Source of the DNA: Arsukibacterium sp. UBA5043
Lineage (GTDB): Bacteria > Pseudomonadota > Gammaproteobacteria > Enterobacterales > Alteromonadaceae
NCBI GenBank assembly: GCA_002415085.1
Contig: DIBV01000003.1
Location: forward strand, 124,001-188,000
Direction of reading: 5' to 3'
DNA: 64,000 nt
This document shows positions 1-7,181 of the stretch, piece by piece (position 1 is the stretch's first letter; the number at the start of each line of letters is the position of its first letter). The notes under the pieces were generated by a model. The model saw nothing but the letters and a program-made list of their open reading frames with translations. It searched no databases and was not told the origin of the DNA. The translations under genes were made by a program, and so were the position numbers.

Positions 1-479
1 TTAAACGGAAAGCCAGTGGCTAAAATCGCGCCCGTCATATCTGGCAGCGCAGTGACCCGGATCCGGGTGCCGTTAAGTTGAGCGCCACGGCCACGTGAGG
101 CAGTAAATAACTCGCCGCGCAGGGGATCAAAAATGACCGCCTGATCTAATTTACCGTTGTGTTTTAAGGCGATCGATACCGCAAAATGCGGAATGCCTTT
201 GATGAAGTTACTGGTGCCATCAAGCGGATCAATGATCCACTGGAATTCGCTATCACTATTGCCGTAATCGCCATGCTCTTCACCCACGATACCGTGCGTT
301 GGGAAGGACTTTTTCAAGATTGCCACGATAGCCTGCTCGGCCTCTTTATCGACATTGGTGACAAAGTCGTTGCTGCCTTTTTGCAGCTTTTGCACCATGT
401 CTAACTGACCACAGGCACGGGCGATAATATTACCTGCACTACGGGCAGCACGAATGGCGATGTTTAACATCGGATGCAT
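1..479 (-). CDS. suhB: Inositol-1-monophosphatase SuhB, N-terminal part (cut by window edge)
   Basis: The 159 N-terminal codons of an inositol monophosphatase-family protein; the C-terminal part lies beyond the left edge (family length about 267 residues). It dephosphorylates inositol-1-phosphate, and in E. coli SuhB also binds the NusA/RNA polymerase antitermination complex used on rRNA operons. Translating the minus strand from the ATG at 479 gives the family start MHPMLNIAIRAAR, the metal-binding glutamates in GEEHG, and the diagnostic metal site IIDPLDGTSNF followed by a serine/phenylalanine-rich strand. No frameshift is seen in the visible part. It is divergent from the TraT-like pair, with about 250 bp between them. 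Identification is firm. Confidence 0.95.
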   Translation of the reverse strand, partial: MHPMLNIAIRAARSAGNIIARACGQLDMVQKLQKGSNDFVTNVDKEAEQAIVAILKKSFPTHGIVGEEHGDYGNSDSEFQWIIDPLDGTSNFIKGIPHFAVSIALKHNGKLDQAVIFDPLRGELFTASRGRGAQLNGTRIRVTALPDMTGAILATGFPF

Positions 480-623
480 AGCGATTACCTTATTTTATAA
501 AGAGCGTTATAAAAGCTGTATAAAGAACAAACAAAAGAGCGGCGCGTATTGTAGCGGCTACAGCTAAAAAGTAAAGATAATTGACGGCAAAAAAGCCGAG
601 GGCGTCTTACATATTCAGTTACA

Positions 624-654
624 TTGTTTTACGCTTGTTTATTAACGCTATACT
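624..654 (+). promoter_or_regulatory. Candidate sigma-70 promoter for the traT-like pair
   Basis: TTGTTT (624-629) and TATACT (649-654) with a 19-bp spacer, 75 bp before the first TraT-like ATG. The -10 is good; the -35 is weak and the spacing long, so this is a guess. The rest of the 480-728 gap shows nothing else I can name. Confidence 0.3.
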
Positions 655-728
655 AACGATTCAGATAATATTCAGTTTAATTCTGCACAATGCTTCAAAA
701 GCATTAGCTCCTAATTTATGAGGTTTCT

Positions 729-1457
729 ATGAATATTATTAAGCTTGCGCTGACAGCGGCGGTATTGTTTAGCCTGGCAGGCTGCGGCGCTTTGCATACA
801 TCGGTAGCCAAACGCAATCTTGATGTTCAGACCAAGATGTCCTCCAGCATTTTTCTTGATCCGGTTGAACCTGGCCAACGCACCATTTTTGTCGATGTCA
901 GAAATACTTCAGATAAACCAGAGTTTGATATTAAACCCCAGGTTGTTGCCAATTTGCGCGCCAGAGGTTACCAGGTAATCGATAGCCCGGGGCAGGCCCA
1001 TTATTGGTTGCAGGCTAATGTGTTGCAGGTAGGGCGAACTAATGGCCGGGATGCGAACCGGGCCTTTGCGGCGGGCCCTGGTATGGCTGGCGGCGCGGTG
1101 ACCGGTTATGCCATTCACCGGGCAACAGGCGGCTCTGGCGCTGCCGGTTTAGGTGCGGCGGTAGCGGGTGCTGCTGCCGGTACCATTGTTGATGCGCTGG
1201 TGGAAGATGTGTACTACACCGCGATAACTGACATACAGGTAATGGAGCGGTTTGCTGGCAGCGTCAGCGAGCGTTCAGACCATCAGCTATTGCAGGGCGA
1301 TAGTGGCAGCACCAGCTCAAGCTATCAGCGGCAGACTGATATGCGTAAATATCAGAGCCGGGTAATGAGCTATGCTAACCAGGCCAATTTGAAGTGGCCA
1401 GAGGCAGCACCACAGCTTACTGATGGCGTGGCCCGTTCACTGGCAGGCTTGTTCTAA
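729..1457 (+). CDS. TraT-family outer-membrane lipoprotein, copy A
   Basis: A 242-residue lipoprotein of the TraT/complement-resistance family (PF05818). F-plasmid TraT blocks mating-pair formation and confers serum resistance; chromosomal homologues are common in marine gammaproteobacteria and their role is unclear. The signal peptide ends in the lipobox LAGC (Cys19). KRNLDVQTKM, the VDVRNTSD strand and HYWLQANVLQV follow the TraT pattern closely. A glycine/alanine-rich stretch (about residues 115-155), like TraT's hydrophobic Gly-zipper, precedes the VEDVYYTAITDIQVMER block. A GAGG ribosome-binding site sits 5 bp before the ATG. The stop codon abuts the ATG of copy B, so the two are surely co-transcribed. 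No other conjugation genes are nearby, so a plasmid origin is not implied. Confidence 0.88.
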   Translation: MNIIKLALTAAVLFSLAGCGALHTSVAKRNLDVQTKMSSSIFLDPVEPGQRTIFVDVRNTSDKPEFDIKPQVVANLRARGYQVIDSPGQAHYWLQANVLQVGRTNGRDANRAFAAGPGMAGGAVTGYAIHRATGGSGAAGLGAAVAGAAAGTIVDALVEDVYYTAITDIQVMERFAGSVSERSDHQLLQGDSGSTSSSYQRQTDMRKYQSRVMSYANQANLKWPEAAPQLTDGVARSLAGLF

Positions 1458-2276
1458 ATGCGTTTGCTGCTGTGCCTGCTGCTGCTTTTGCCATTAACCG
1501 GCTGTATGGCGCTGCATACGTCAGTGGCCAAGGGCAAGCTTGATGTTCAAACCCGGATGAGTGAAACCATTTATCTGGATCCGGTTGAACCTGAGCTTCG
1601 CACTATTTTTATCGATATCCGCCAGACCGCGGCCGAATATCAGCTGCCGCTGGCCGACGATGTACGTGAACTGCTGCTCAGCCGTGGCTACCAATTGGTA
1701 AACTCGCCGCGGCAAGCGCAGTATTGGTTGCAGGTTAATGTTCGTACCGTGTTAAAAGAGCGACCAGAAGTGGTGCTGGCCAGTGGCGAATACAATATGA
1801 GCCCGGAGCAAATTCATCAGCTGTTGTACCCTGGGATAGCATTACCCACCGCTGAATCTGAGCAGATCGCTTCGTCGCGCCGCGCCAGCAATGTTGCGCT
1901 CTATGCCGATGCCAGCTATGGCGCAGATATTGACGGTAAAGATATTGCCAGAGCGCTGGTAGTCTTGGCGGCCTGGGCGGGGGCCGAATATGTAGGCAAT
2001 CAGCTGGTAAAGGATAAATACTACACTATGCTGACCGATATCCAACTGGCTGAACGGATAGCTCCGGATAGTATTGGTCTGGTGCAGGAGGTGAGCAGGC
2101 AACGGCTGCAACAAGGCGATAGTGGCAACAATGAATTAATGTGGGAGCTGGCGACTGACCGGCGCAAATATCAGGTAAAAGTAGTAAGCTTTGCCAATAA
2201 AGCAAACCTGAGTTGGGACGATGCCGAGCAACCGCTGCATCAGGGGCTGCTTCGTTCGTTGGCAGGGATTTTCTAG
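1458..2276 (+). CDS. TraT-family lipoprotein, diverged copy B
   Basis: A 272-residue paralog of the preceding gene, starting at the base after its stop codon. It has a signal peptide with lipobox LTGC and keeps the N-terminal block (VQTRMSETIYLDPVEP), the YWLQVNVRTV strand and the KDKYYTMLTDIQLAERI and TDRRKYQVKVVSFANKANL blocks of TraT. The glycine-rich segment of copy A is gone; in its place is a longer, more polar insert of roughly 80 residues (about 100-180) with only a short hydrophobic patch, VVLAAWAGAEYVG. It may therefore sit in the outer membrane differently from copy A. Translation probably depends on coupling to copy A, since no separate ribosome-binding site is obvious. Function unknown. 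Confidence 0.82.
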   Translation: MRLLLCLLLLLPLTGCMALHTSVAKGKLDVQTRMSETIYLDPVEPELRTIFIDIRQTAAEYQLPLADDVRELLLSRGYQLVNSPRQAQYWLQVNVRTVLKERPEVVLASGEYNMSPEQIHQLLYPGIALPTAESEQIASSRRASNVALYADASYGADIDGKDIARALVVLAAWAGAEYVGNQLVKDKYYTMLTDIQLAERIAPDSIGLVQEVSRQRLQQGDSGNNELMWELATDRRKYQVKVVSFANKANLSWDDAEQPLHQGLLRSLAGIF

Positions 2277-2301
2277 CCTGTTCAAGTAAACGGTAACAAG
2301 G

Positions 2302-3042
2302 TTACCAATATTGTTCTACGGTAATATTGCCTGGATTACGGCGCAGGTTTTTGCTCAAGCCCATCTCGATTAGTAGGGCTTTGGTGTCCGTGATCATTTG
2401 CGGGTTACCGCATAACATGACTTGTGATTTAGAATTCAGCAACTGGCCACATTGCTGCTGTAATTGATGGTTGCTGATTAAATTAGGAATGCGGTCTTGC
2501 AGTGCGCCGGGATGCGGTTCGCGGGTAACTACCGGCTGATAACGTAATTGCCCCGGGTGCTTTGCTACAAAACTTTCAATTAATTCTTTATACGCCAGAT
2601 CAGCAGAGTTTCTGACACTATGCACCAGTATAATATGCTTAAAACGCTTATAAGGCTCAGTGGTGGCCAGCATCGACAAATAGGGGCCAATGCCGGTGCC
2701 GGTAGCAATAAGCCACAGGTTATCACCTTCAGGCACTTCATCCAGAATAAAAAAACCACTGGCTGGCTGACTTATTCCTACCGTATCTCCCGGGGTTAAT
2801 TGCTGTAATAATGGCGACAACAAACCATCGGCTACCGTACTGACTAAAAACTCCTGATATTCGCTGTCAGGGGGGTTAACCAGCGAATAAGCGCGCTGGA
2901 TGCGACCCTCAGGGCCCTCGATAGCCAACCTGACAAACTGACCGGCAATAAAAGGCAGCGGTCCGGTTTTGGCTTTAATACTGAATAAGCTGCTGGTCCA
3001 ATAAATTGTTTCAGAAACCGTTGCGTTTAACCATTGCGCCAT
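2302..3042 (-). CDS. fpr: Ferredoxin--NADP(+) reductase
   Basis: A 246-residue flavoprotein of the bacterial Fpr type that moves electrons between NADPH and ferredoxin or flavodoxin, supporting radical enzymes and oxidative-stress defence in the cytosol. The FAD-binding RAYSLVN motif is at about residue 53, the NADP-binding ATGTGIGPYLSML loop at about 112, CGNPQMI near 210, and the protein ends in the family's VEQYW tail, whose aromatic residue stacks on the flavin. Length matches E. coli Fpr (248). It is divergent from the CsaA-like gene across about 77 bp and convergent with the TraT pair. No SoxS-type box was identified. Confidence 0.93.
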   Translation of the reverse strand: MAQWLNATVSETIYWTSSLFSIKAKTGPLPFIAGQFVRLAIEGPEGRIQRAYSLVNPPDSEYQEFLVSTVADGLLSPLLQQLTPGDTVGISQPASGFFILDEVPEGDNLWLIATGTGIGPYLSMLATTEPYKRFKHIILVHSVRNSADLAYKELIESFVAKHPGQLRYQPVVTREPHPGALQDRIPNLISNHQLQQQCGQLLNSKSQVMLCGNPQMITDTKALLIEMGLSKNLRRNPGNITVEQYW

Positions 3043-3119
3043 AGGGTTCTCCGGTTTAAGTTATGCTTTATGTTCAGGATAGTAGCATAGCAGCTTACCA
3101 GTTTAGTGCAGGAGACAAA

Positions 3120-3458
3120 ATGGAAACTATCAGCTGGCAAGACTTTGCCAAAGTAGAACTTAGGGTAGGCACCATTATTGGCGTGGAAGATTTCCCCGAG
3201 GCCCGCAAGCCTGCTTATAAACTACAGGTCGACTTTGGCAGCGACATAGGCATCAAAAAGTCCAGTGCTCAGATCACTACCTTGTACAGCAGAGAGCAAT
3301 TACTGGGGCGCCAGATAATGGCGGTGGTTAATTTTCCGCCCAAGCAAATCGGCCCCACTAAGTCAGAGTGTCTGGTAACCGGCTTTGCCCGCGAAGACGG
3401 TGCCATTGTGCTGGTCGGGGTCGACAGCCCGGTACCCAATGGCGCTAAGTTGGGTTGA
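3120..3458 (+). CDS. csaA: tRNA-binding domain protein, CsaA/YgjH type
   Basis: A 112-residue single-domain protein of the EMAP/Arc1p tRNA-binding OB fold (PF01588). Relatives bind tRNA as homodimers; Bacillus CsaA was also described as an export-related chaperone. The hallmark order is present: [20 protein letters not shown], then [21 protein letters not shown] and VPNGAKL at the C terminus. I place the start at 3120, where AGGAG precedes the ATG at proper distance and the sequence METISWQDF matches the family; an in-frame upstream start at 3063 lacks a ribosome-binding site. Physiological role in this organism unknown. Confidence 0.88.
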   Translation: METISWQDFAKVELRVGTIIGVEDFPEARKPAYKLQVDFGSDIGIKKSSAQITTLYSREQLLGRQIMAVVNFPPKQIGPTKSECLVTGFAREDGAIVLVGVDSPVPNGAKLG

Positions 3459-3479
3459 TGTCAGCAGCACGCTGTGATA

Positions 3480-3506
3480 AAGCGCCAGCCTTTCAGTCTG
3501 GCGCTT
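3480..3506. terminator. Stem-loop between convergent genes
   Basis: Perfect 9-bp arms AAGCGCCAG (3480-3488) and CTGGCGCTT (3498-3506) with a 9-base loop, between the convergent CsaA-like and serine-hydrolase genes. Position fits a bidirectional terminator, but no long T run follows on either strand. Confidence 0.5.
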
Positions 3507-3518
3507 AACTGCAGTAGG

Positions 3519-5186
3519 CTACTGGCGACTTAACACAAAGCTGCCCGGGCCCTGAGTCAGGGTAAGCTGCGTTGCCTGCCCGGTGGCTGGCGCAAAGTCC
3601 AGTTTCGCGTCTATTACCGTAAGATACAGACTACGTGGATTGGCAGCTTTTAGTGCCAGCGCAGGCTGACCGGCTACCTGCACCATTAAACCATTTTCAT
3701 CATTCTGGAAAATTTTCAGTTGCAACTGATCTGAGGCATAATTGCCGATCAGCGCCTGTTGTTGTGGTTGGGTTAAGTTAATATCGGCCTTTACGGCAAT
3801 ATCGCCGGTTCGCTGCCAGATTTCGCCTTCGCCGTCGCCATCATAAAACATCCGCAGCGCGGTCGCGTTGCCTTTCTGGTCACGCTCGATCACCAGGCGG
3901 GTTACGCTGTCAATAAAGCCAAAACTGTCATTGCCTTGCGCTATTAATTCAAATGGCCTGCCACCGGCACGGGTAGAGAAAAGTTTACCATCCCGGACTT
4001 CCAGAGTGCGGCTGTCGTCGCCTTTGTTATAAACCCCGGTAATTTCATCTAACTGGGCCTCTGTCAGCGAAACTGGCTGGTACTCCGGGTATGGGTTACC
4101 GCTGGCAAAAGCAGCGATTTTGCGGCTTAAGTAATTTAAATCCGGCCCTGGCCCATCGCTGTTACGCAGCATTGCTACTGTCACTTGCTGCTGTGGCAAG
4201 TAAACTAACAATGAAACAAAGCCATTAATACCTCCGCCATGCTGCAGCTCCTGCATGCCACGCAGCTGGCCACGGCTGATGCCAAAACCATAATTACGGT
4301 CACTTTGTGCTGCAGCATCCAAAGGTGTGATCATCTGCTGATACGTCTCAGCTTTGAGCAACTTGCCACCATGTAGCAGCCGGTTCCACTGCCATAAGGC
4401 ATTTAAATCTGCAACCAGGGCGCCGGCGGCATGAGGTTGAGTCATACTCAGCAACGATGCCTTTTGCACATCCTGTCCGGGGCGCAGGCTGTAACCGCTG
4501 GCCATACCCGGAACAATAATTTGCTCGCCAGGGTAAACAATCGTGGTCAGTTTATTGGGTTGCAGCAGCGCATCATTAATATATTGATGCCAGCTCTGGC
4601 CGCTGATAGCTTCAATTACCGCGCCAAGCAACACATAACCCGAGTTGTTGTATTGAAAGTCTGTGCCGGGTGCAAAGTCGACTGGCAAATCCTTAAACTC
4701 TTCAATCAGCTTGGCGGTAGTTAACTCCCGGCGGATCTGATTATGCATATAGCCGGGAATGCCGGTGTAACTTTTGACACCGGATGTATGGTTTAGTAGT
4801 TGTAACAGCGTAATGGCCTGACCTTCAGGATAATCCGGCAGGTATTTACTCAGTGGATCGGTCAGTGTCGCCTTACCTTCATCAATCAGCTTTAACAGCG
4901 CCGTCGCCGCAAACTGCTTGGTAACCGAACCTATCCTGAATTTATGCTCCGGGCTTAATGGTACACCAAGCTCTATATTTGCCTGGCCATACGCCTGCTT
5001 AAACAGTAATTTGTCGCCGCGTGCTACCAACACTGCCACGCCGGGGCTGGTGTTATCTATCGGTTGCTGCAGCAGCAGCTGATCGGCATAGCGGCTTACA
5101 GCCTGGGCGTCAGGTAACGGCTCAGCGGCGATTACTGCGCTGCTGACGCAGCATAATGCCGTGGCCAGCCAAAGTTGTTTTAACAT
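3519..5186 (-). CDS. Exported serine hydrolase, beta-lactamase (class C) fold
   Basis: A 555-residue protein with a signal peptide cleaved near AVIAAEP and a PF00144 serine-hydrolase domain (about residues 30-370). The SxxK nucleophile motif is SVTK (about residue 88), YNN at about 182 supplies the second-motif tyrosine, and HGGG at about 317 stands where class C enzymes have KTG. That variant is typical of esterases and D-amino-peptidases of this superfamily, so true beta-lactamase activity is not implied. The C-terminal 180 residues look like the lipocalin-like beta domain often appended to such enzymes. AAGGAG precedes the ATG at good spacing. Probably periplasmic; substrate unknown. Divergent from sixA. 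Confidence 0.82.
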   Translation of the reverse strand: MLKQLWLATALCCVSSAVIAAEPLPDAQAVSRYADQLLLQQPIDNTSPGVAVLVARGDKLLFKQAYGQANIELGVPLSPEHKFRIGSVTKQFAATALLKLIDEGKATLTDPLSKYLPDYPEGQAITLLQLLNHTSGVKSYTGIPGYMHNQIRRELTTAKLIEEFKDLPVDFAPGTDFQYNNSGYVLLGAVIEAISGQSWHQYINDALLQPNKLTTIVYPGEQIIVPGMASGYSLRPGQDVQKASLLSMTQPHAAGALVADLNALWQWNRLLHGGKLLKAETYQQMITPLDAAAQSDRNYGFGISRGQLRGMQELQHGGGINGFVSLLVYLPQQQVTVAMLRNSDGPGPDLNYLSRKIAAFASGNPYPEYQPVSLTEAQLDEITGVYNKGDDSRTLEVRDGKLFSTRAGGRPFELIAQGNDSFGFIDSVTRLVIERDQKGNATALRMFYDGDGEGEIWQRTGDIAVKADINLTQPQQQALIGNYASDQLQLKIFQNDENGLMVQVAGQPALALKAANPRSLYLTVIDAKLDFAPATGQATQLTLTQGPGSFVLSRQ

Positions 5187-5427
5187 AGTTGCTCCTTGTT
5201 TTTGTTATTAAGTATTGCTCAATAGCGGCGTTAACGCCTGCAGCGTTGACAGAGCAAAAATAAGGCCACCCTATAACCATATAAAAATCAATAACCTGCA
5301 TTTGTTCGCAGATTTATTTAATAAGCATTTAACCAATAAATACGTTTATCTGCCAAAATGATAGCGTGTTTCACAGCAAGTAAGTGTCATAAATTTGCCT
5401 TAACACCGTGCTATAACTGCGGCCGCT

Positions 5428-5910
5428 ATGAATAAATACTTATATTTTCTTCGTCATGCTACCGCAGAGGTTGTCAGGCCCAATCAGTTGGATATTGACC
5501 GCTGCCTGGTGGAAAAGGGTCGCTTGCAGGCCCGTCGGGTCGCCCATTTTATGCAGCGCCACACTATTGAACCTGAGCTGGTGCTAACCAGCCCTTATCC
5601 AAGAGCTATTCAAACCGCAGCGATAGTTTGCAAAGAGGCAGAACTGACACCGGCCCGCGAGCTTGACTGGCTGGCGCTGGCTACCGACAGTCAGAGCGCC
5701 TTAAGCCAGTTGTATCAGCAGCTGCCCGAATTGCCACAGCACACCTTGCTGGTCGGCCATGAGCCGGATATTTCAGCTCTGATTAGTTTACTGCTGGGCT
5801 GTCATCAGCCGGCACTTAGAATCAGAAAAGCTTCATTAACGGCACTGGCATACTGCGAAATCAGCAACAGCTTGCAGCTGGAATGGTCAGTTCCGGCTAA
5901 ATTTATGTAG
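5428..5910 (+). CDS. sixA: Phosphohistidine phosphatase SixA
   Basis: A 160-residue histidine-phosphatase-superfamily protein. SixA removes phosphate from phosphohistidine, in E. coli from the HPt domain of ArcB and from NPr of the nitrogen phosphotransferase system. The catalytic RHA motif (RHATAEVV) is at residue 9, the SPYPRAIQTA arginine at about 55, and the second catalytic histidine in VGHEPDIS at about 112. Length agrees with E. coli SixA (161). It is followed 33 bp downstream by the cyclotransferase-like gene in the same direction, so a two-gene unit is plausible. Confidence 0.9.
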   Translation: MNKYLYFLRHATAEVVRPNQLDIDRCLVEKGRLQARRVAHFMQRHTIEPELVLTSPYPRAIQTAAIVCKEAELTPARELDWLALATDSQSALSQLYQQLPELPQHTLLVGHEPDISALISLLLGCHQPALRIRKASLTALAYCEISNSLQLEWSVPAKFM

Positions 5911-5943
5911 AATATATGGTTTTAGGTCTCGCGGGTTGTACCA

Positions 5944-6357
5944 ATGTCAGACTACTTATTTGTATACGGTACCCTTCGTAAACATGCCGAGCGCCGCGCC
6001 GCCGGCCAGCATTGTTATCAATTACTACAGCAGCATGCCAGTCTGCGTGGGTTGGGCTGGTTGCAGGCAAAGTTGTATCTGGTCGATTATTACCCTGGTG
6101 CCGTTGCATGTAACAACCCGAAGTGGCAGGTAACGGGTGAGGTGTATCAGCTTAAGCAACCCGCGTTATTGCTGACAGAACTGGACCAGTACGAAGAGTG
6201 CGGCTCCGGCTTTGCCAGCCCCACCGAATACCTGCGGCTTAAACAACAGGTCACCCTCGAGAACAGCGAAAAGATTAGCGCCTGGGTGTATTGTTATAAC
6301 CACCCAACTGATGGCCTGCAGCAGATAATGTCGGGTGATTTTCTGCACTGCCTTTAA
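5944..6357 (+). CDS. Gamma-glutamylcyclotransferase-fold protein (AIG2/YtfP-like)
   Basis: A 137-residue protein of the GGCT/AIG2 family (PF06094). The substrate-loop signature YGTLRKH is at residue 8 and the acidic block LDQYEECG (about 79-86) holds the glutamate used as general acid/base in the family. GEVYQL is the conserved central strand. Family members cyclise gamma-glutamyl peptides or amines to 5-oxoproline; the substrate here cannot be read from sequence. Lies between sixA and the higBA pair. Confidence 0.85.
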   Translation: MSDYLFVYGTLRKHAERRAAGQHCYQLLQQHASLRGLGWLQAKLYLVDYYPGAVACNNPKWQVTGEVYQLKQPALLLTELDQYEECGSGFASPTEYLRLKQQVTLENSEKISAWVYCYNHPTDGLQQIMSGDFLHCL

Positions 6358-6382
6358 AACTATCCTGTTTACCTCGCAATAT

Positions 6383-6411
6383 TTGATAAGTGTAAAGCAA
6401 TGCTTTACACT
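6383..6411 (+). promoter_or_regulatory. higBA promoter with overlapping palindromic operator
   Basis: A near-consensus sigma-70 promoter: TTGATA (6383-6388), 17-bp spacer, TACACT (6406-6411). A perfect inverted repeat, GTGTAAAGCA and TGCTTTACAC around one central base (6390-6410), covers the spacer and most of the -10. This is where a HigA-type antitoxin would bind to repress its own operon; related graTA/higBA operators have similar half-sites. Directly visible; binding is inferred. Confidence 0.75.
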
Positions 6412-6434
6412 TTGGACATTGATGAGGGATCAAC

Positions 6435-6743
6435 ATGGCAATTAAGAACTTTAAGCATAAAGGACTAAAGAAGCTATTTTTGCACGGCGATCACAGTGGT
6501 GTGCAGCCGAAACATGCGGTGAAACTCACCATAATTCTTGATTCGATTGCCGCCTCTCATCAGCCGAAAGATTTACGTGCACTGTTTCAAACAAAGTTTG
6601 CTGAAAAAGTGGGTTCTGGTGCCGGGGTATATTCAATTGAAGTGAATGGTAACTGGCGGGTGACGTTCGAGCTTGAGGACGATGGCGCTGTGCTGTTGGA
6701 TTACCGGGATTATCACGGTAAACAAATAAGGGCACAGAAATAG
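6435..6743 (+). CDS. higB: HigB-type toxin of a type II toxin-antitoxin system
   Basis: A 102-residue RelE/ParE-superfamily toxin of the HigB (plasmid maintenance killer, PF05015) type. Such toxins cut mRNA in the ribosomal A site. Seen: the N-terminal KGLKKLFLHGD block, the conserved LRALFQTKFAEK helix, and the C-terminal strand pair WRVTFELEDDGAVLLDYRDYH with the conserved arginine and terminal histidine. Toxin-first order, with the antitoxin 34 bp downstream, is the usual higBA arrangement. GAGGG lies 6 bp before the ATG. Nothing suggests inactivation. Confidence 0.88.
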   Translation: MAIKNFKHKGLKKLFLHGDHSGVQPKHAVKLTIILDSIAASHQPKDLRALFQTKFAEKVGSGAGVYSIEVNGNWRVTFELEDDGAVLLDYRDYHGKQIRAQK

Positions 6744-6777
6744 TATGCCTGGAGTAGATAATAATCTGGAGGTTGTT

Positions 6778-7077
6778 ATGGAAAAAATGACACGTTGTCC
6801 CAATCATCCGGGGCTGATTTTTCGGAGCCAGATCCTGGAAGAACATGGTATCTCGGTGACTAAAGCTGCCAAAGCGTTAGGTATATCCCGTACTACTATG
6901 AGTAATTTTTGTCACGGTCATATACCTTGCTCCGCAGATTTGGCGCAGCGAATTGCCCTGGCAACCGACAGCAATGTGGCTCTATGGATAAACCTGCAGG
7001 CAAATTATGATGCATGGCAGGCCGAACATGGCGAACAGCCTGTAGTTGAAAAATTAGTATTAAACAGCGCAGCCTGA
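6778..7077 (+). CDS. higA: HigA-type antitoxin, XRE-family repressor
   Basis: A 99-residue helix-turn-helix protein of the HigA family. The block HPGLIFRSQILEEHGISVTKAAKALGI is diagnostic, and the HTH runs through about residue 60 (SRTTMSNFCHGHIPCSADLAQRIALATDSN), followed by a short C-terminal helix. I choose the ATG at 6778, preceded by GGAGG at 6768-6772; an in-frame ATG at 6745 is closer to the toxin stop but lacks a comparable site. It should neutralise HigB and repress the operon through the palindrome at 6390-6410. It ends convergent to purH. Confidence 0.88.
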   Translation: MEKMTRCPNHPGLIFRSQILEEHGISVTKAAKALGISRTTMSNFCHGHIPCSADLAQRIALATDSNVALWINLQANYDAWQAEHGEQPVVEKLVLNSAA

Positions 7078-7129
7078 AGTTGAGGAACGGGCAGACGTTG
7101 TGAGCATGTTGATGCAATTAGTTGCAGAT

Positions 7130-7159
7130 AAAAAAGGCCAAAAGGCCGCAGCGCGGCCT
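7130..7159 (-). terminator. Rho-independent terminator of purH
   Basis: Read on the minus strand: AGGCCGC, loop GCT, GCGGCCT (7159-7143), then TTTTGGCC and a six-T run ending near 7130, some 22 bp after the purH stop. A good intrinsic terminator; read the other way there is no T run, so it does not serve higBA. Confidence 0.72.
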
Positions 7160-7181
7160 ATTGCAATGTTGAAGCAGCTAT

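Noticed and set aside
729-2276. TraT homologs as evidence of a plasmid or conjugative element
   Set aside because: No relaxase, type IV secretion, replication or integrase genes accompany them, and both sides are chromosomal housekeeping genes.
3519-5186. An AmpC-type antibiotic resistance gene
   Set aside because: SVTK and YNN are present, but HGGG replaces KTG and the C-terminal domain is that of esterase/peptidase relatives.
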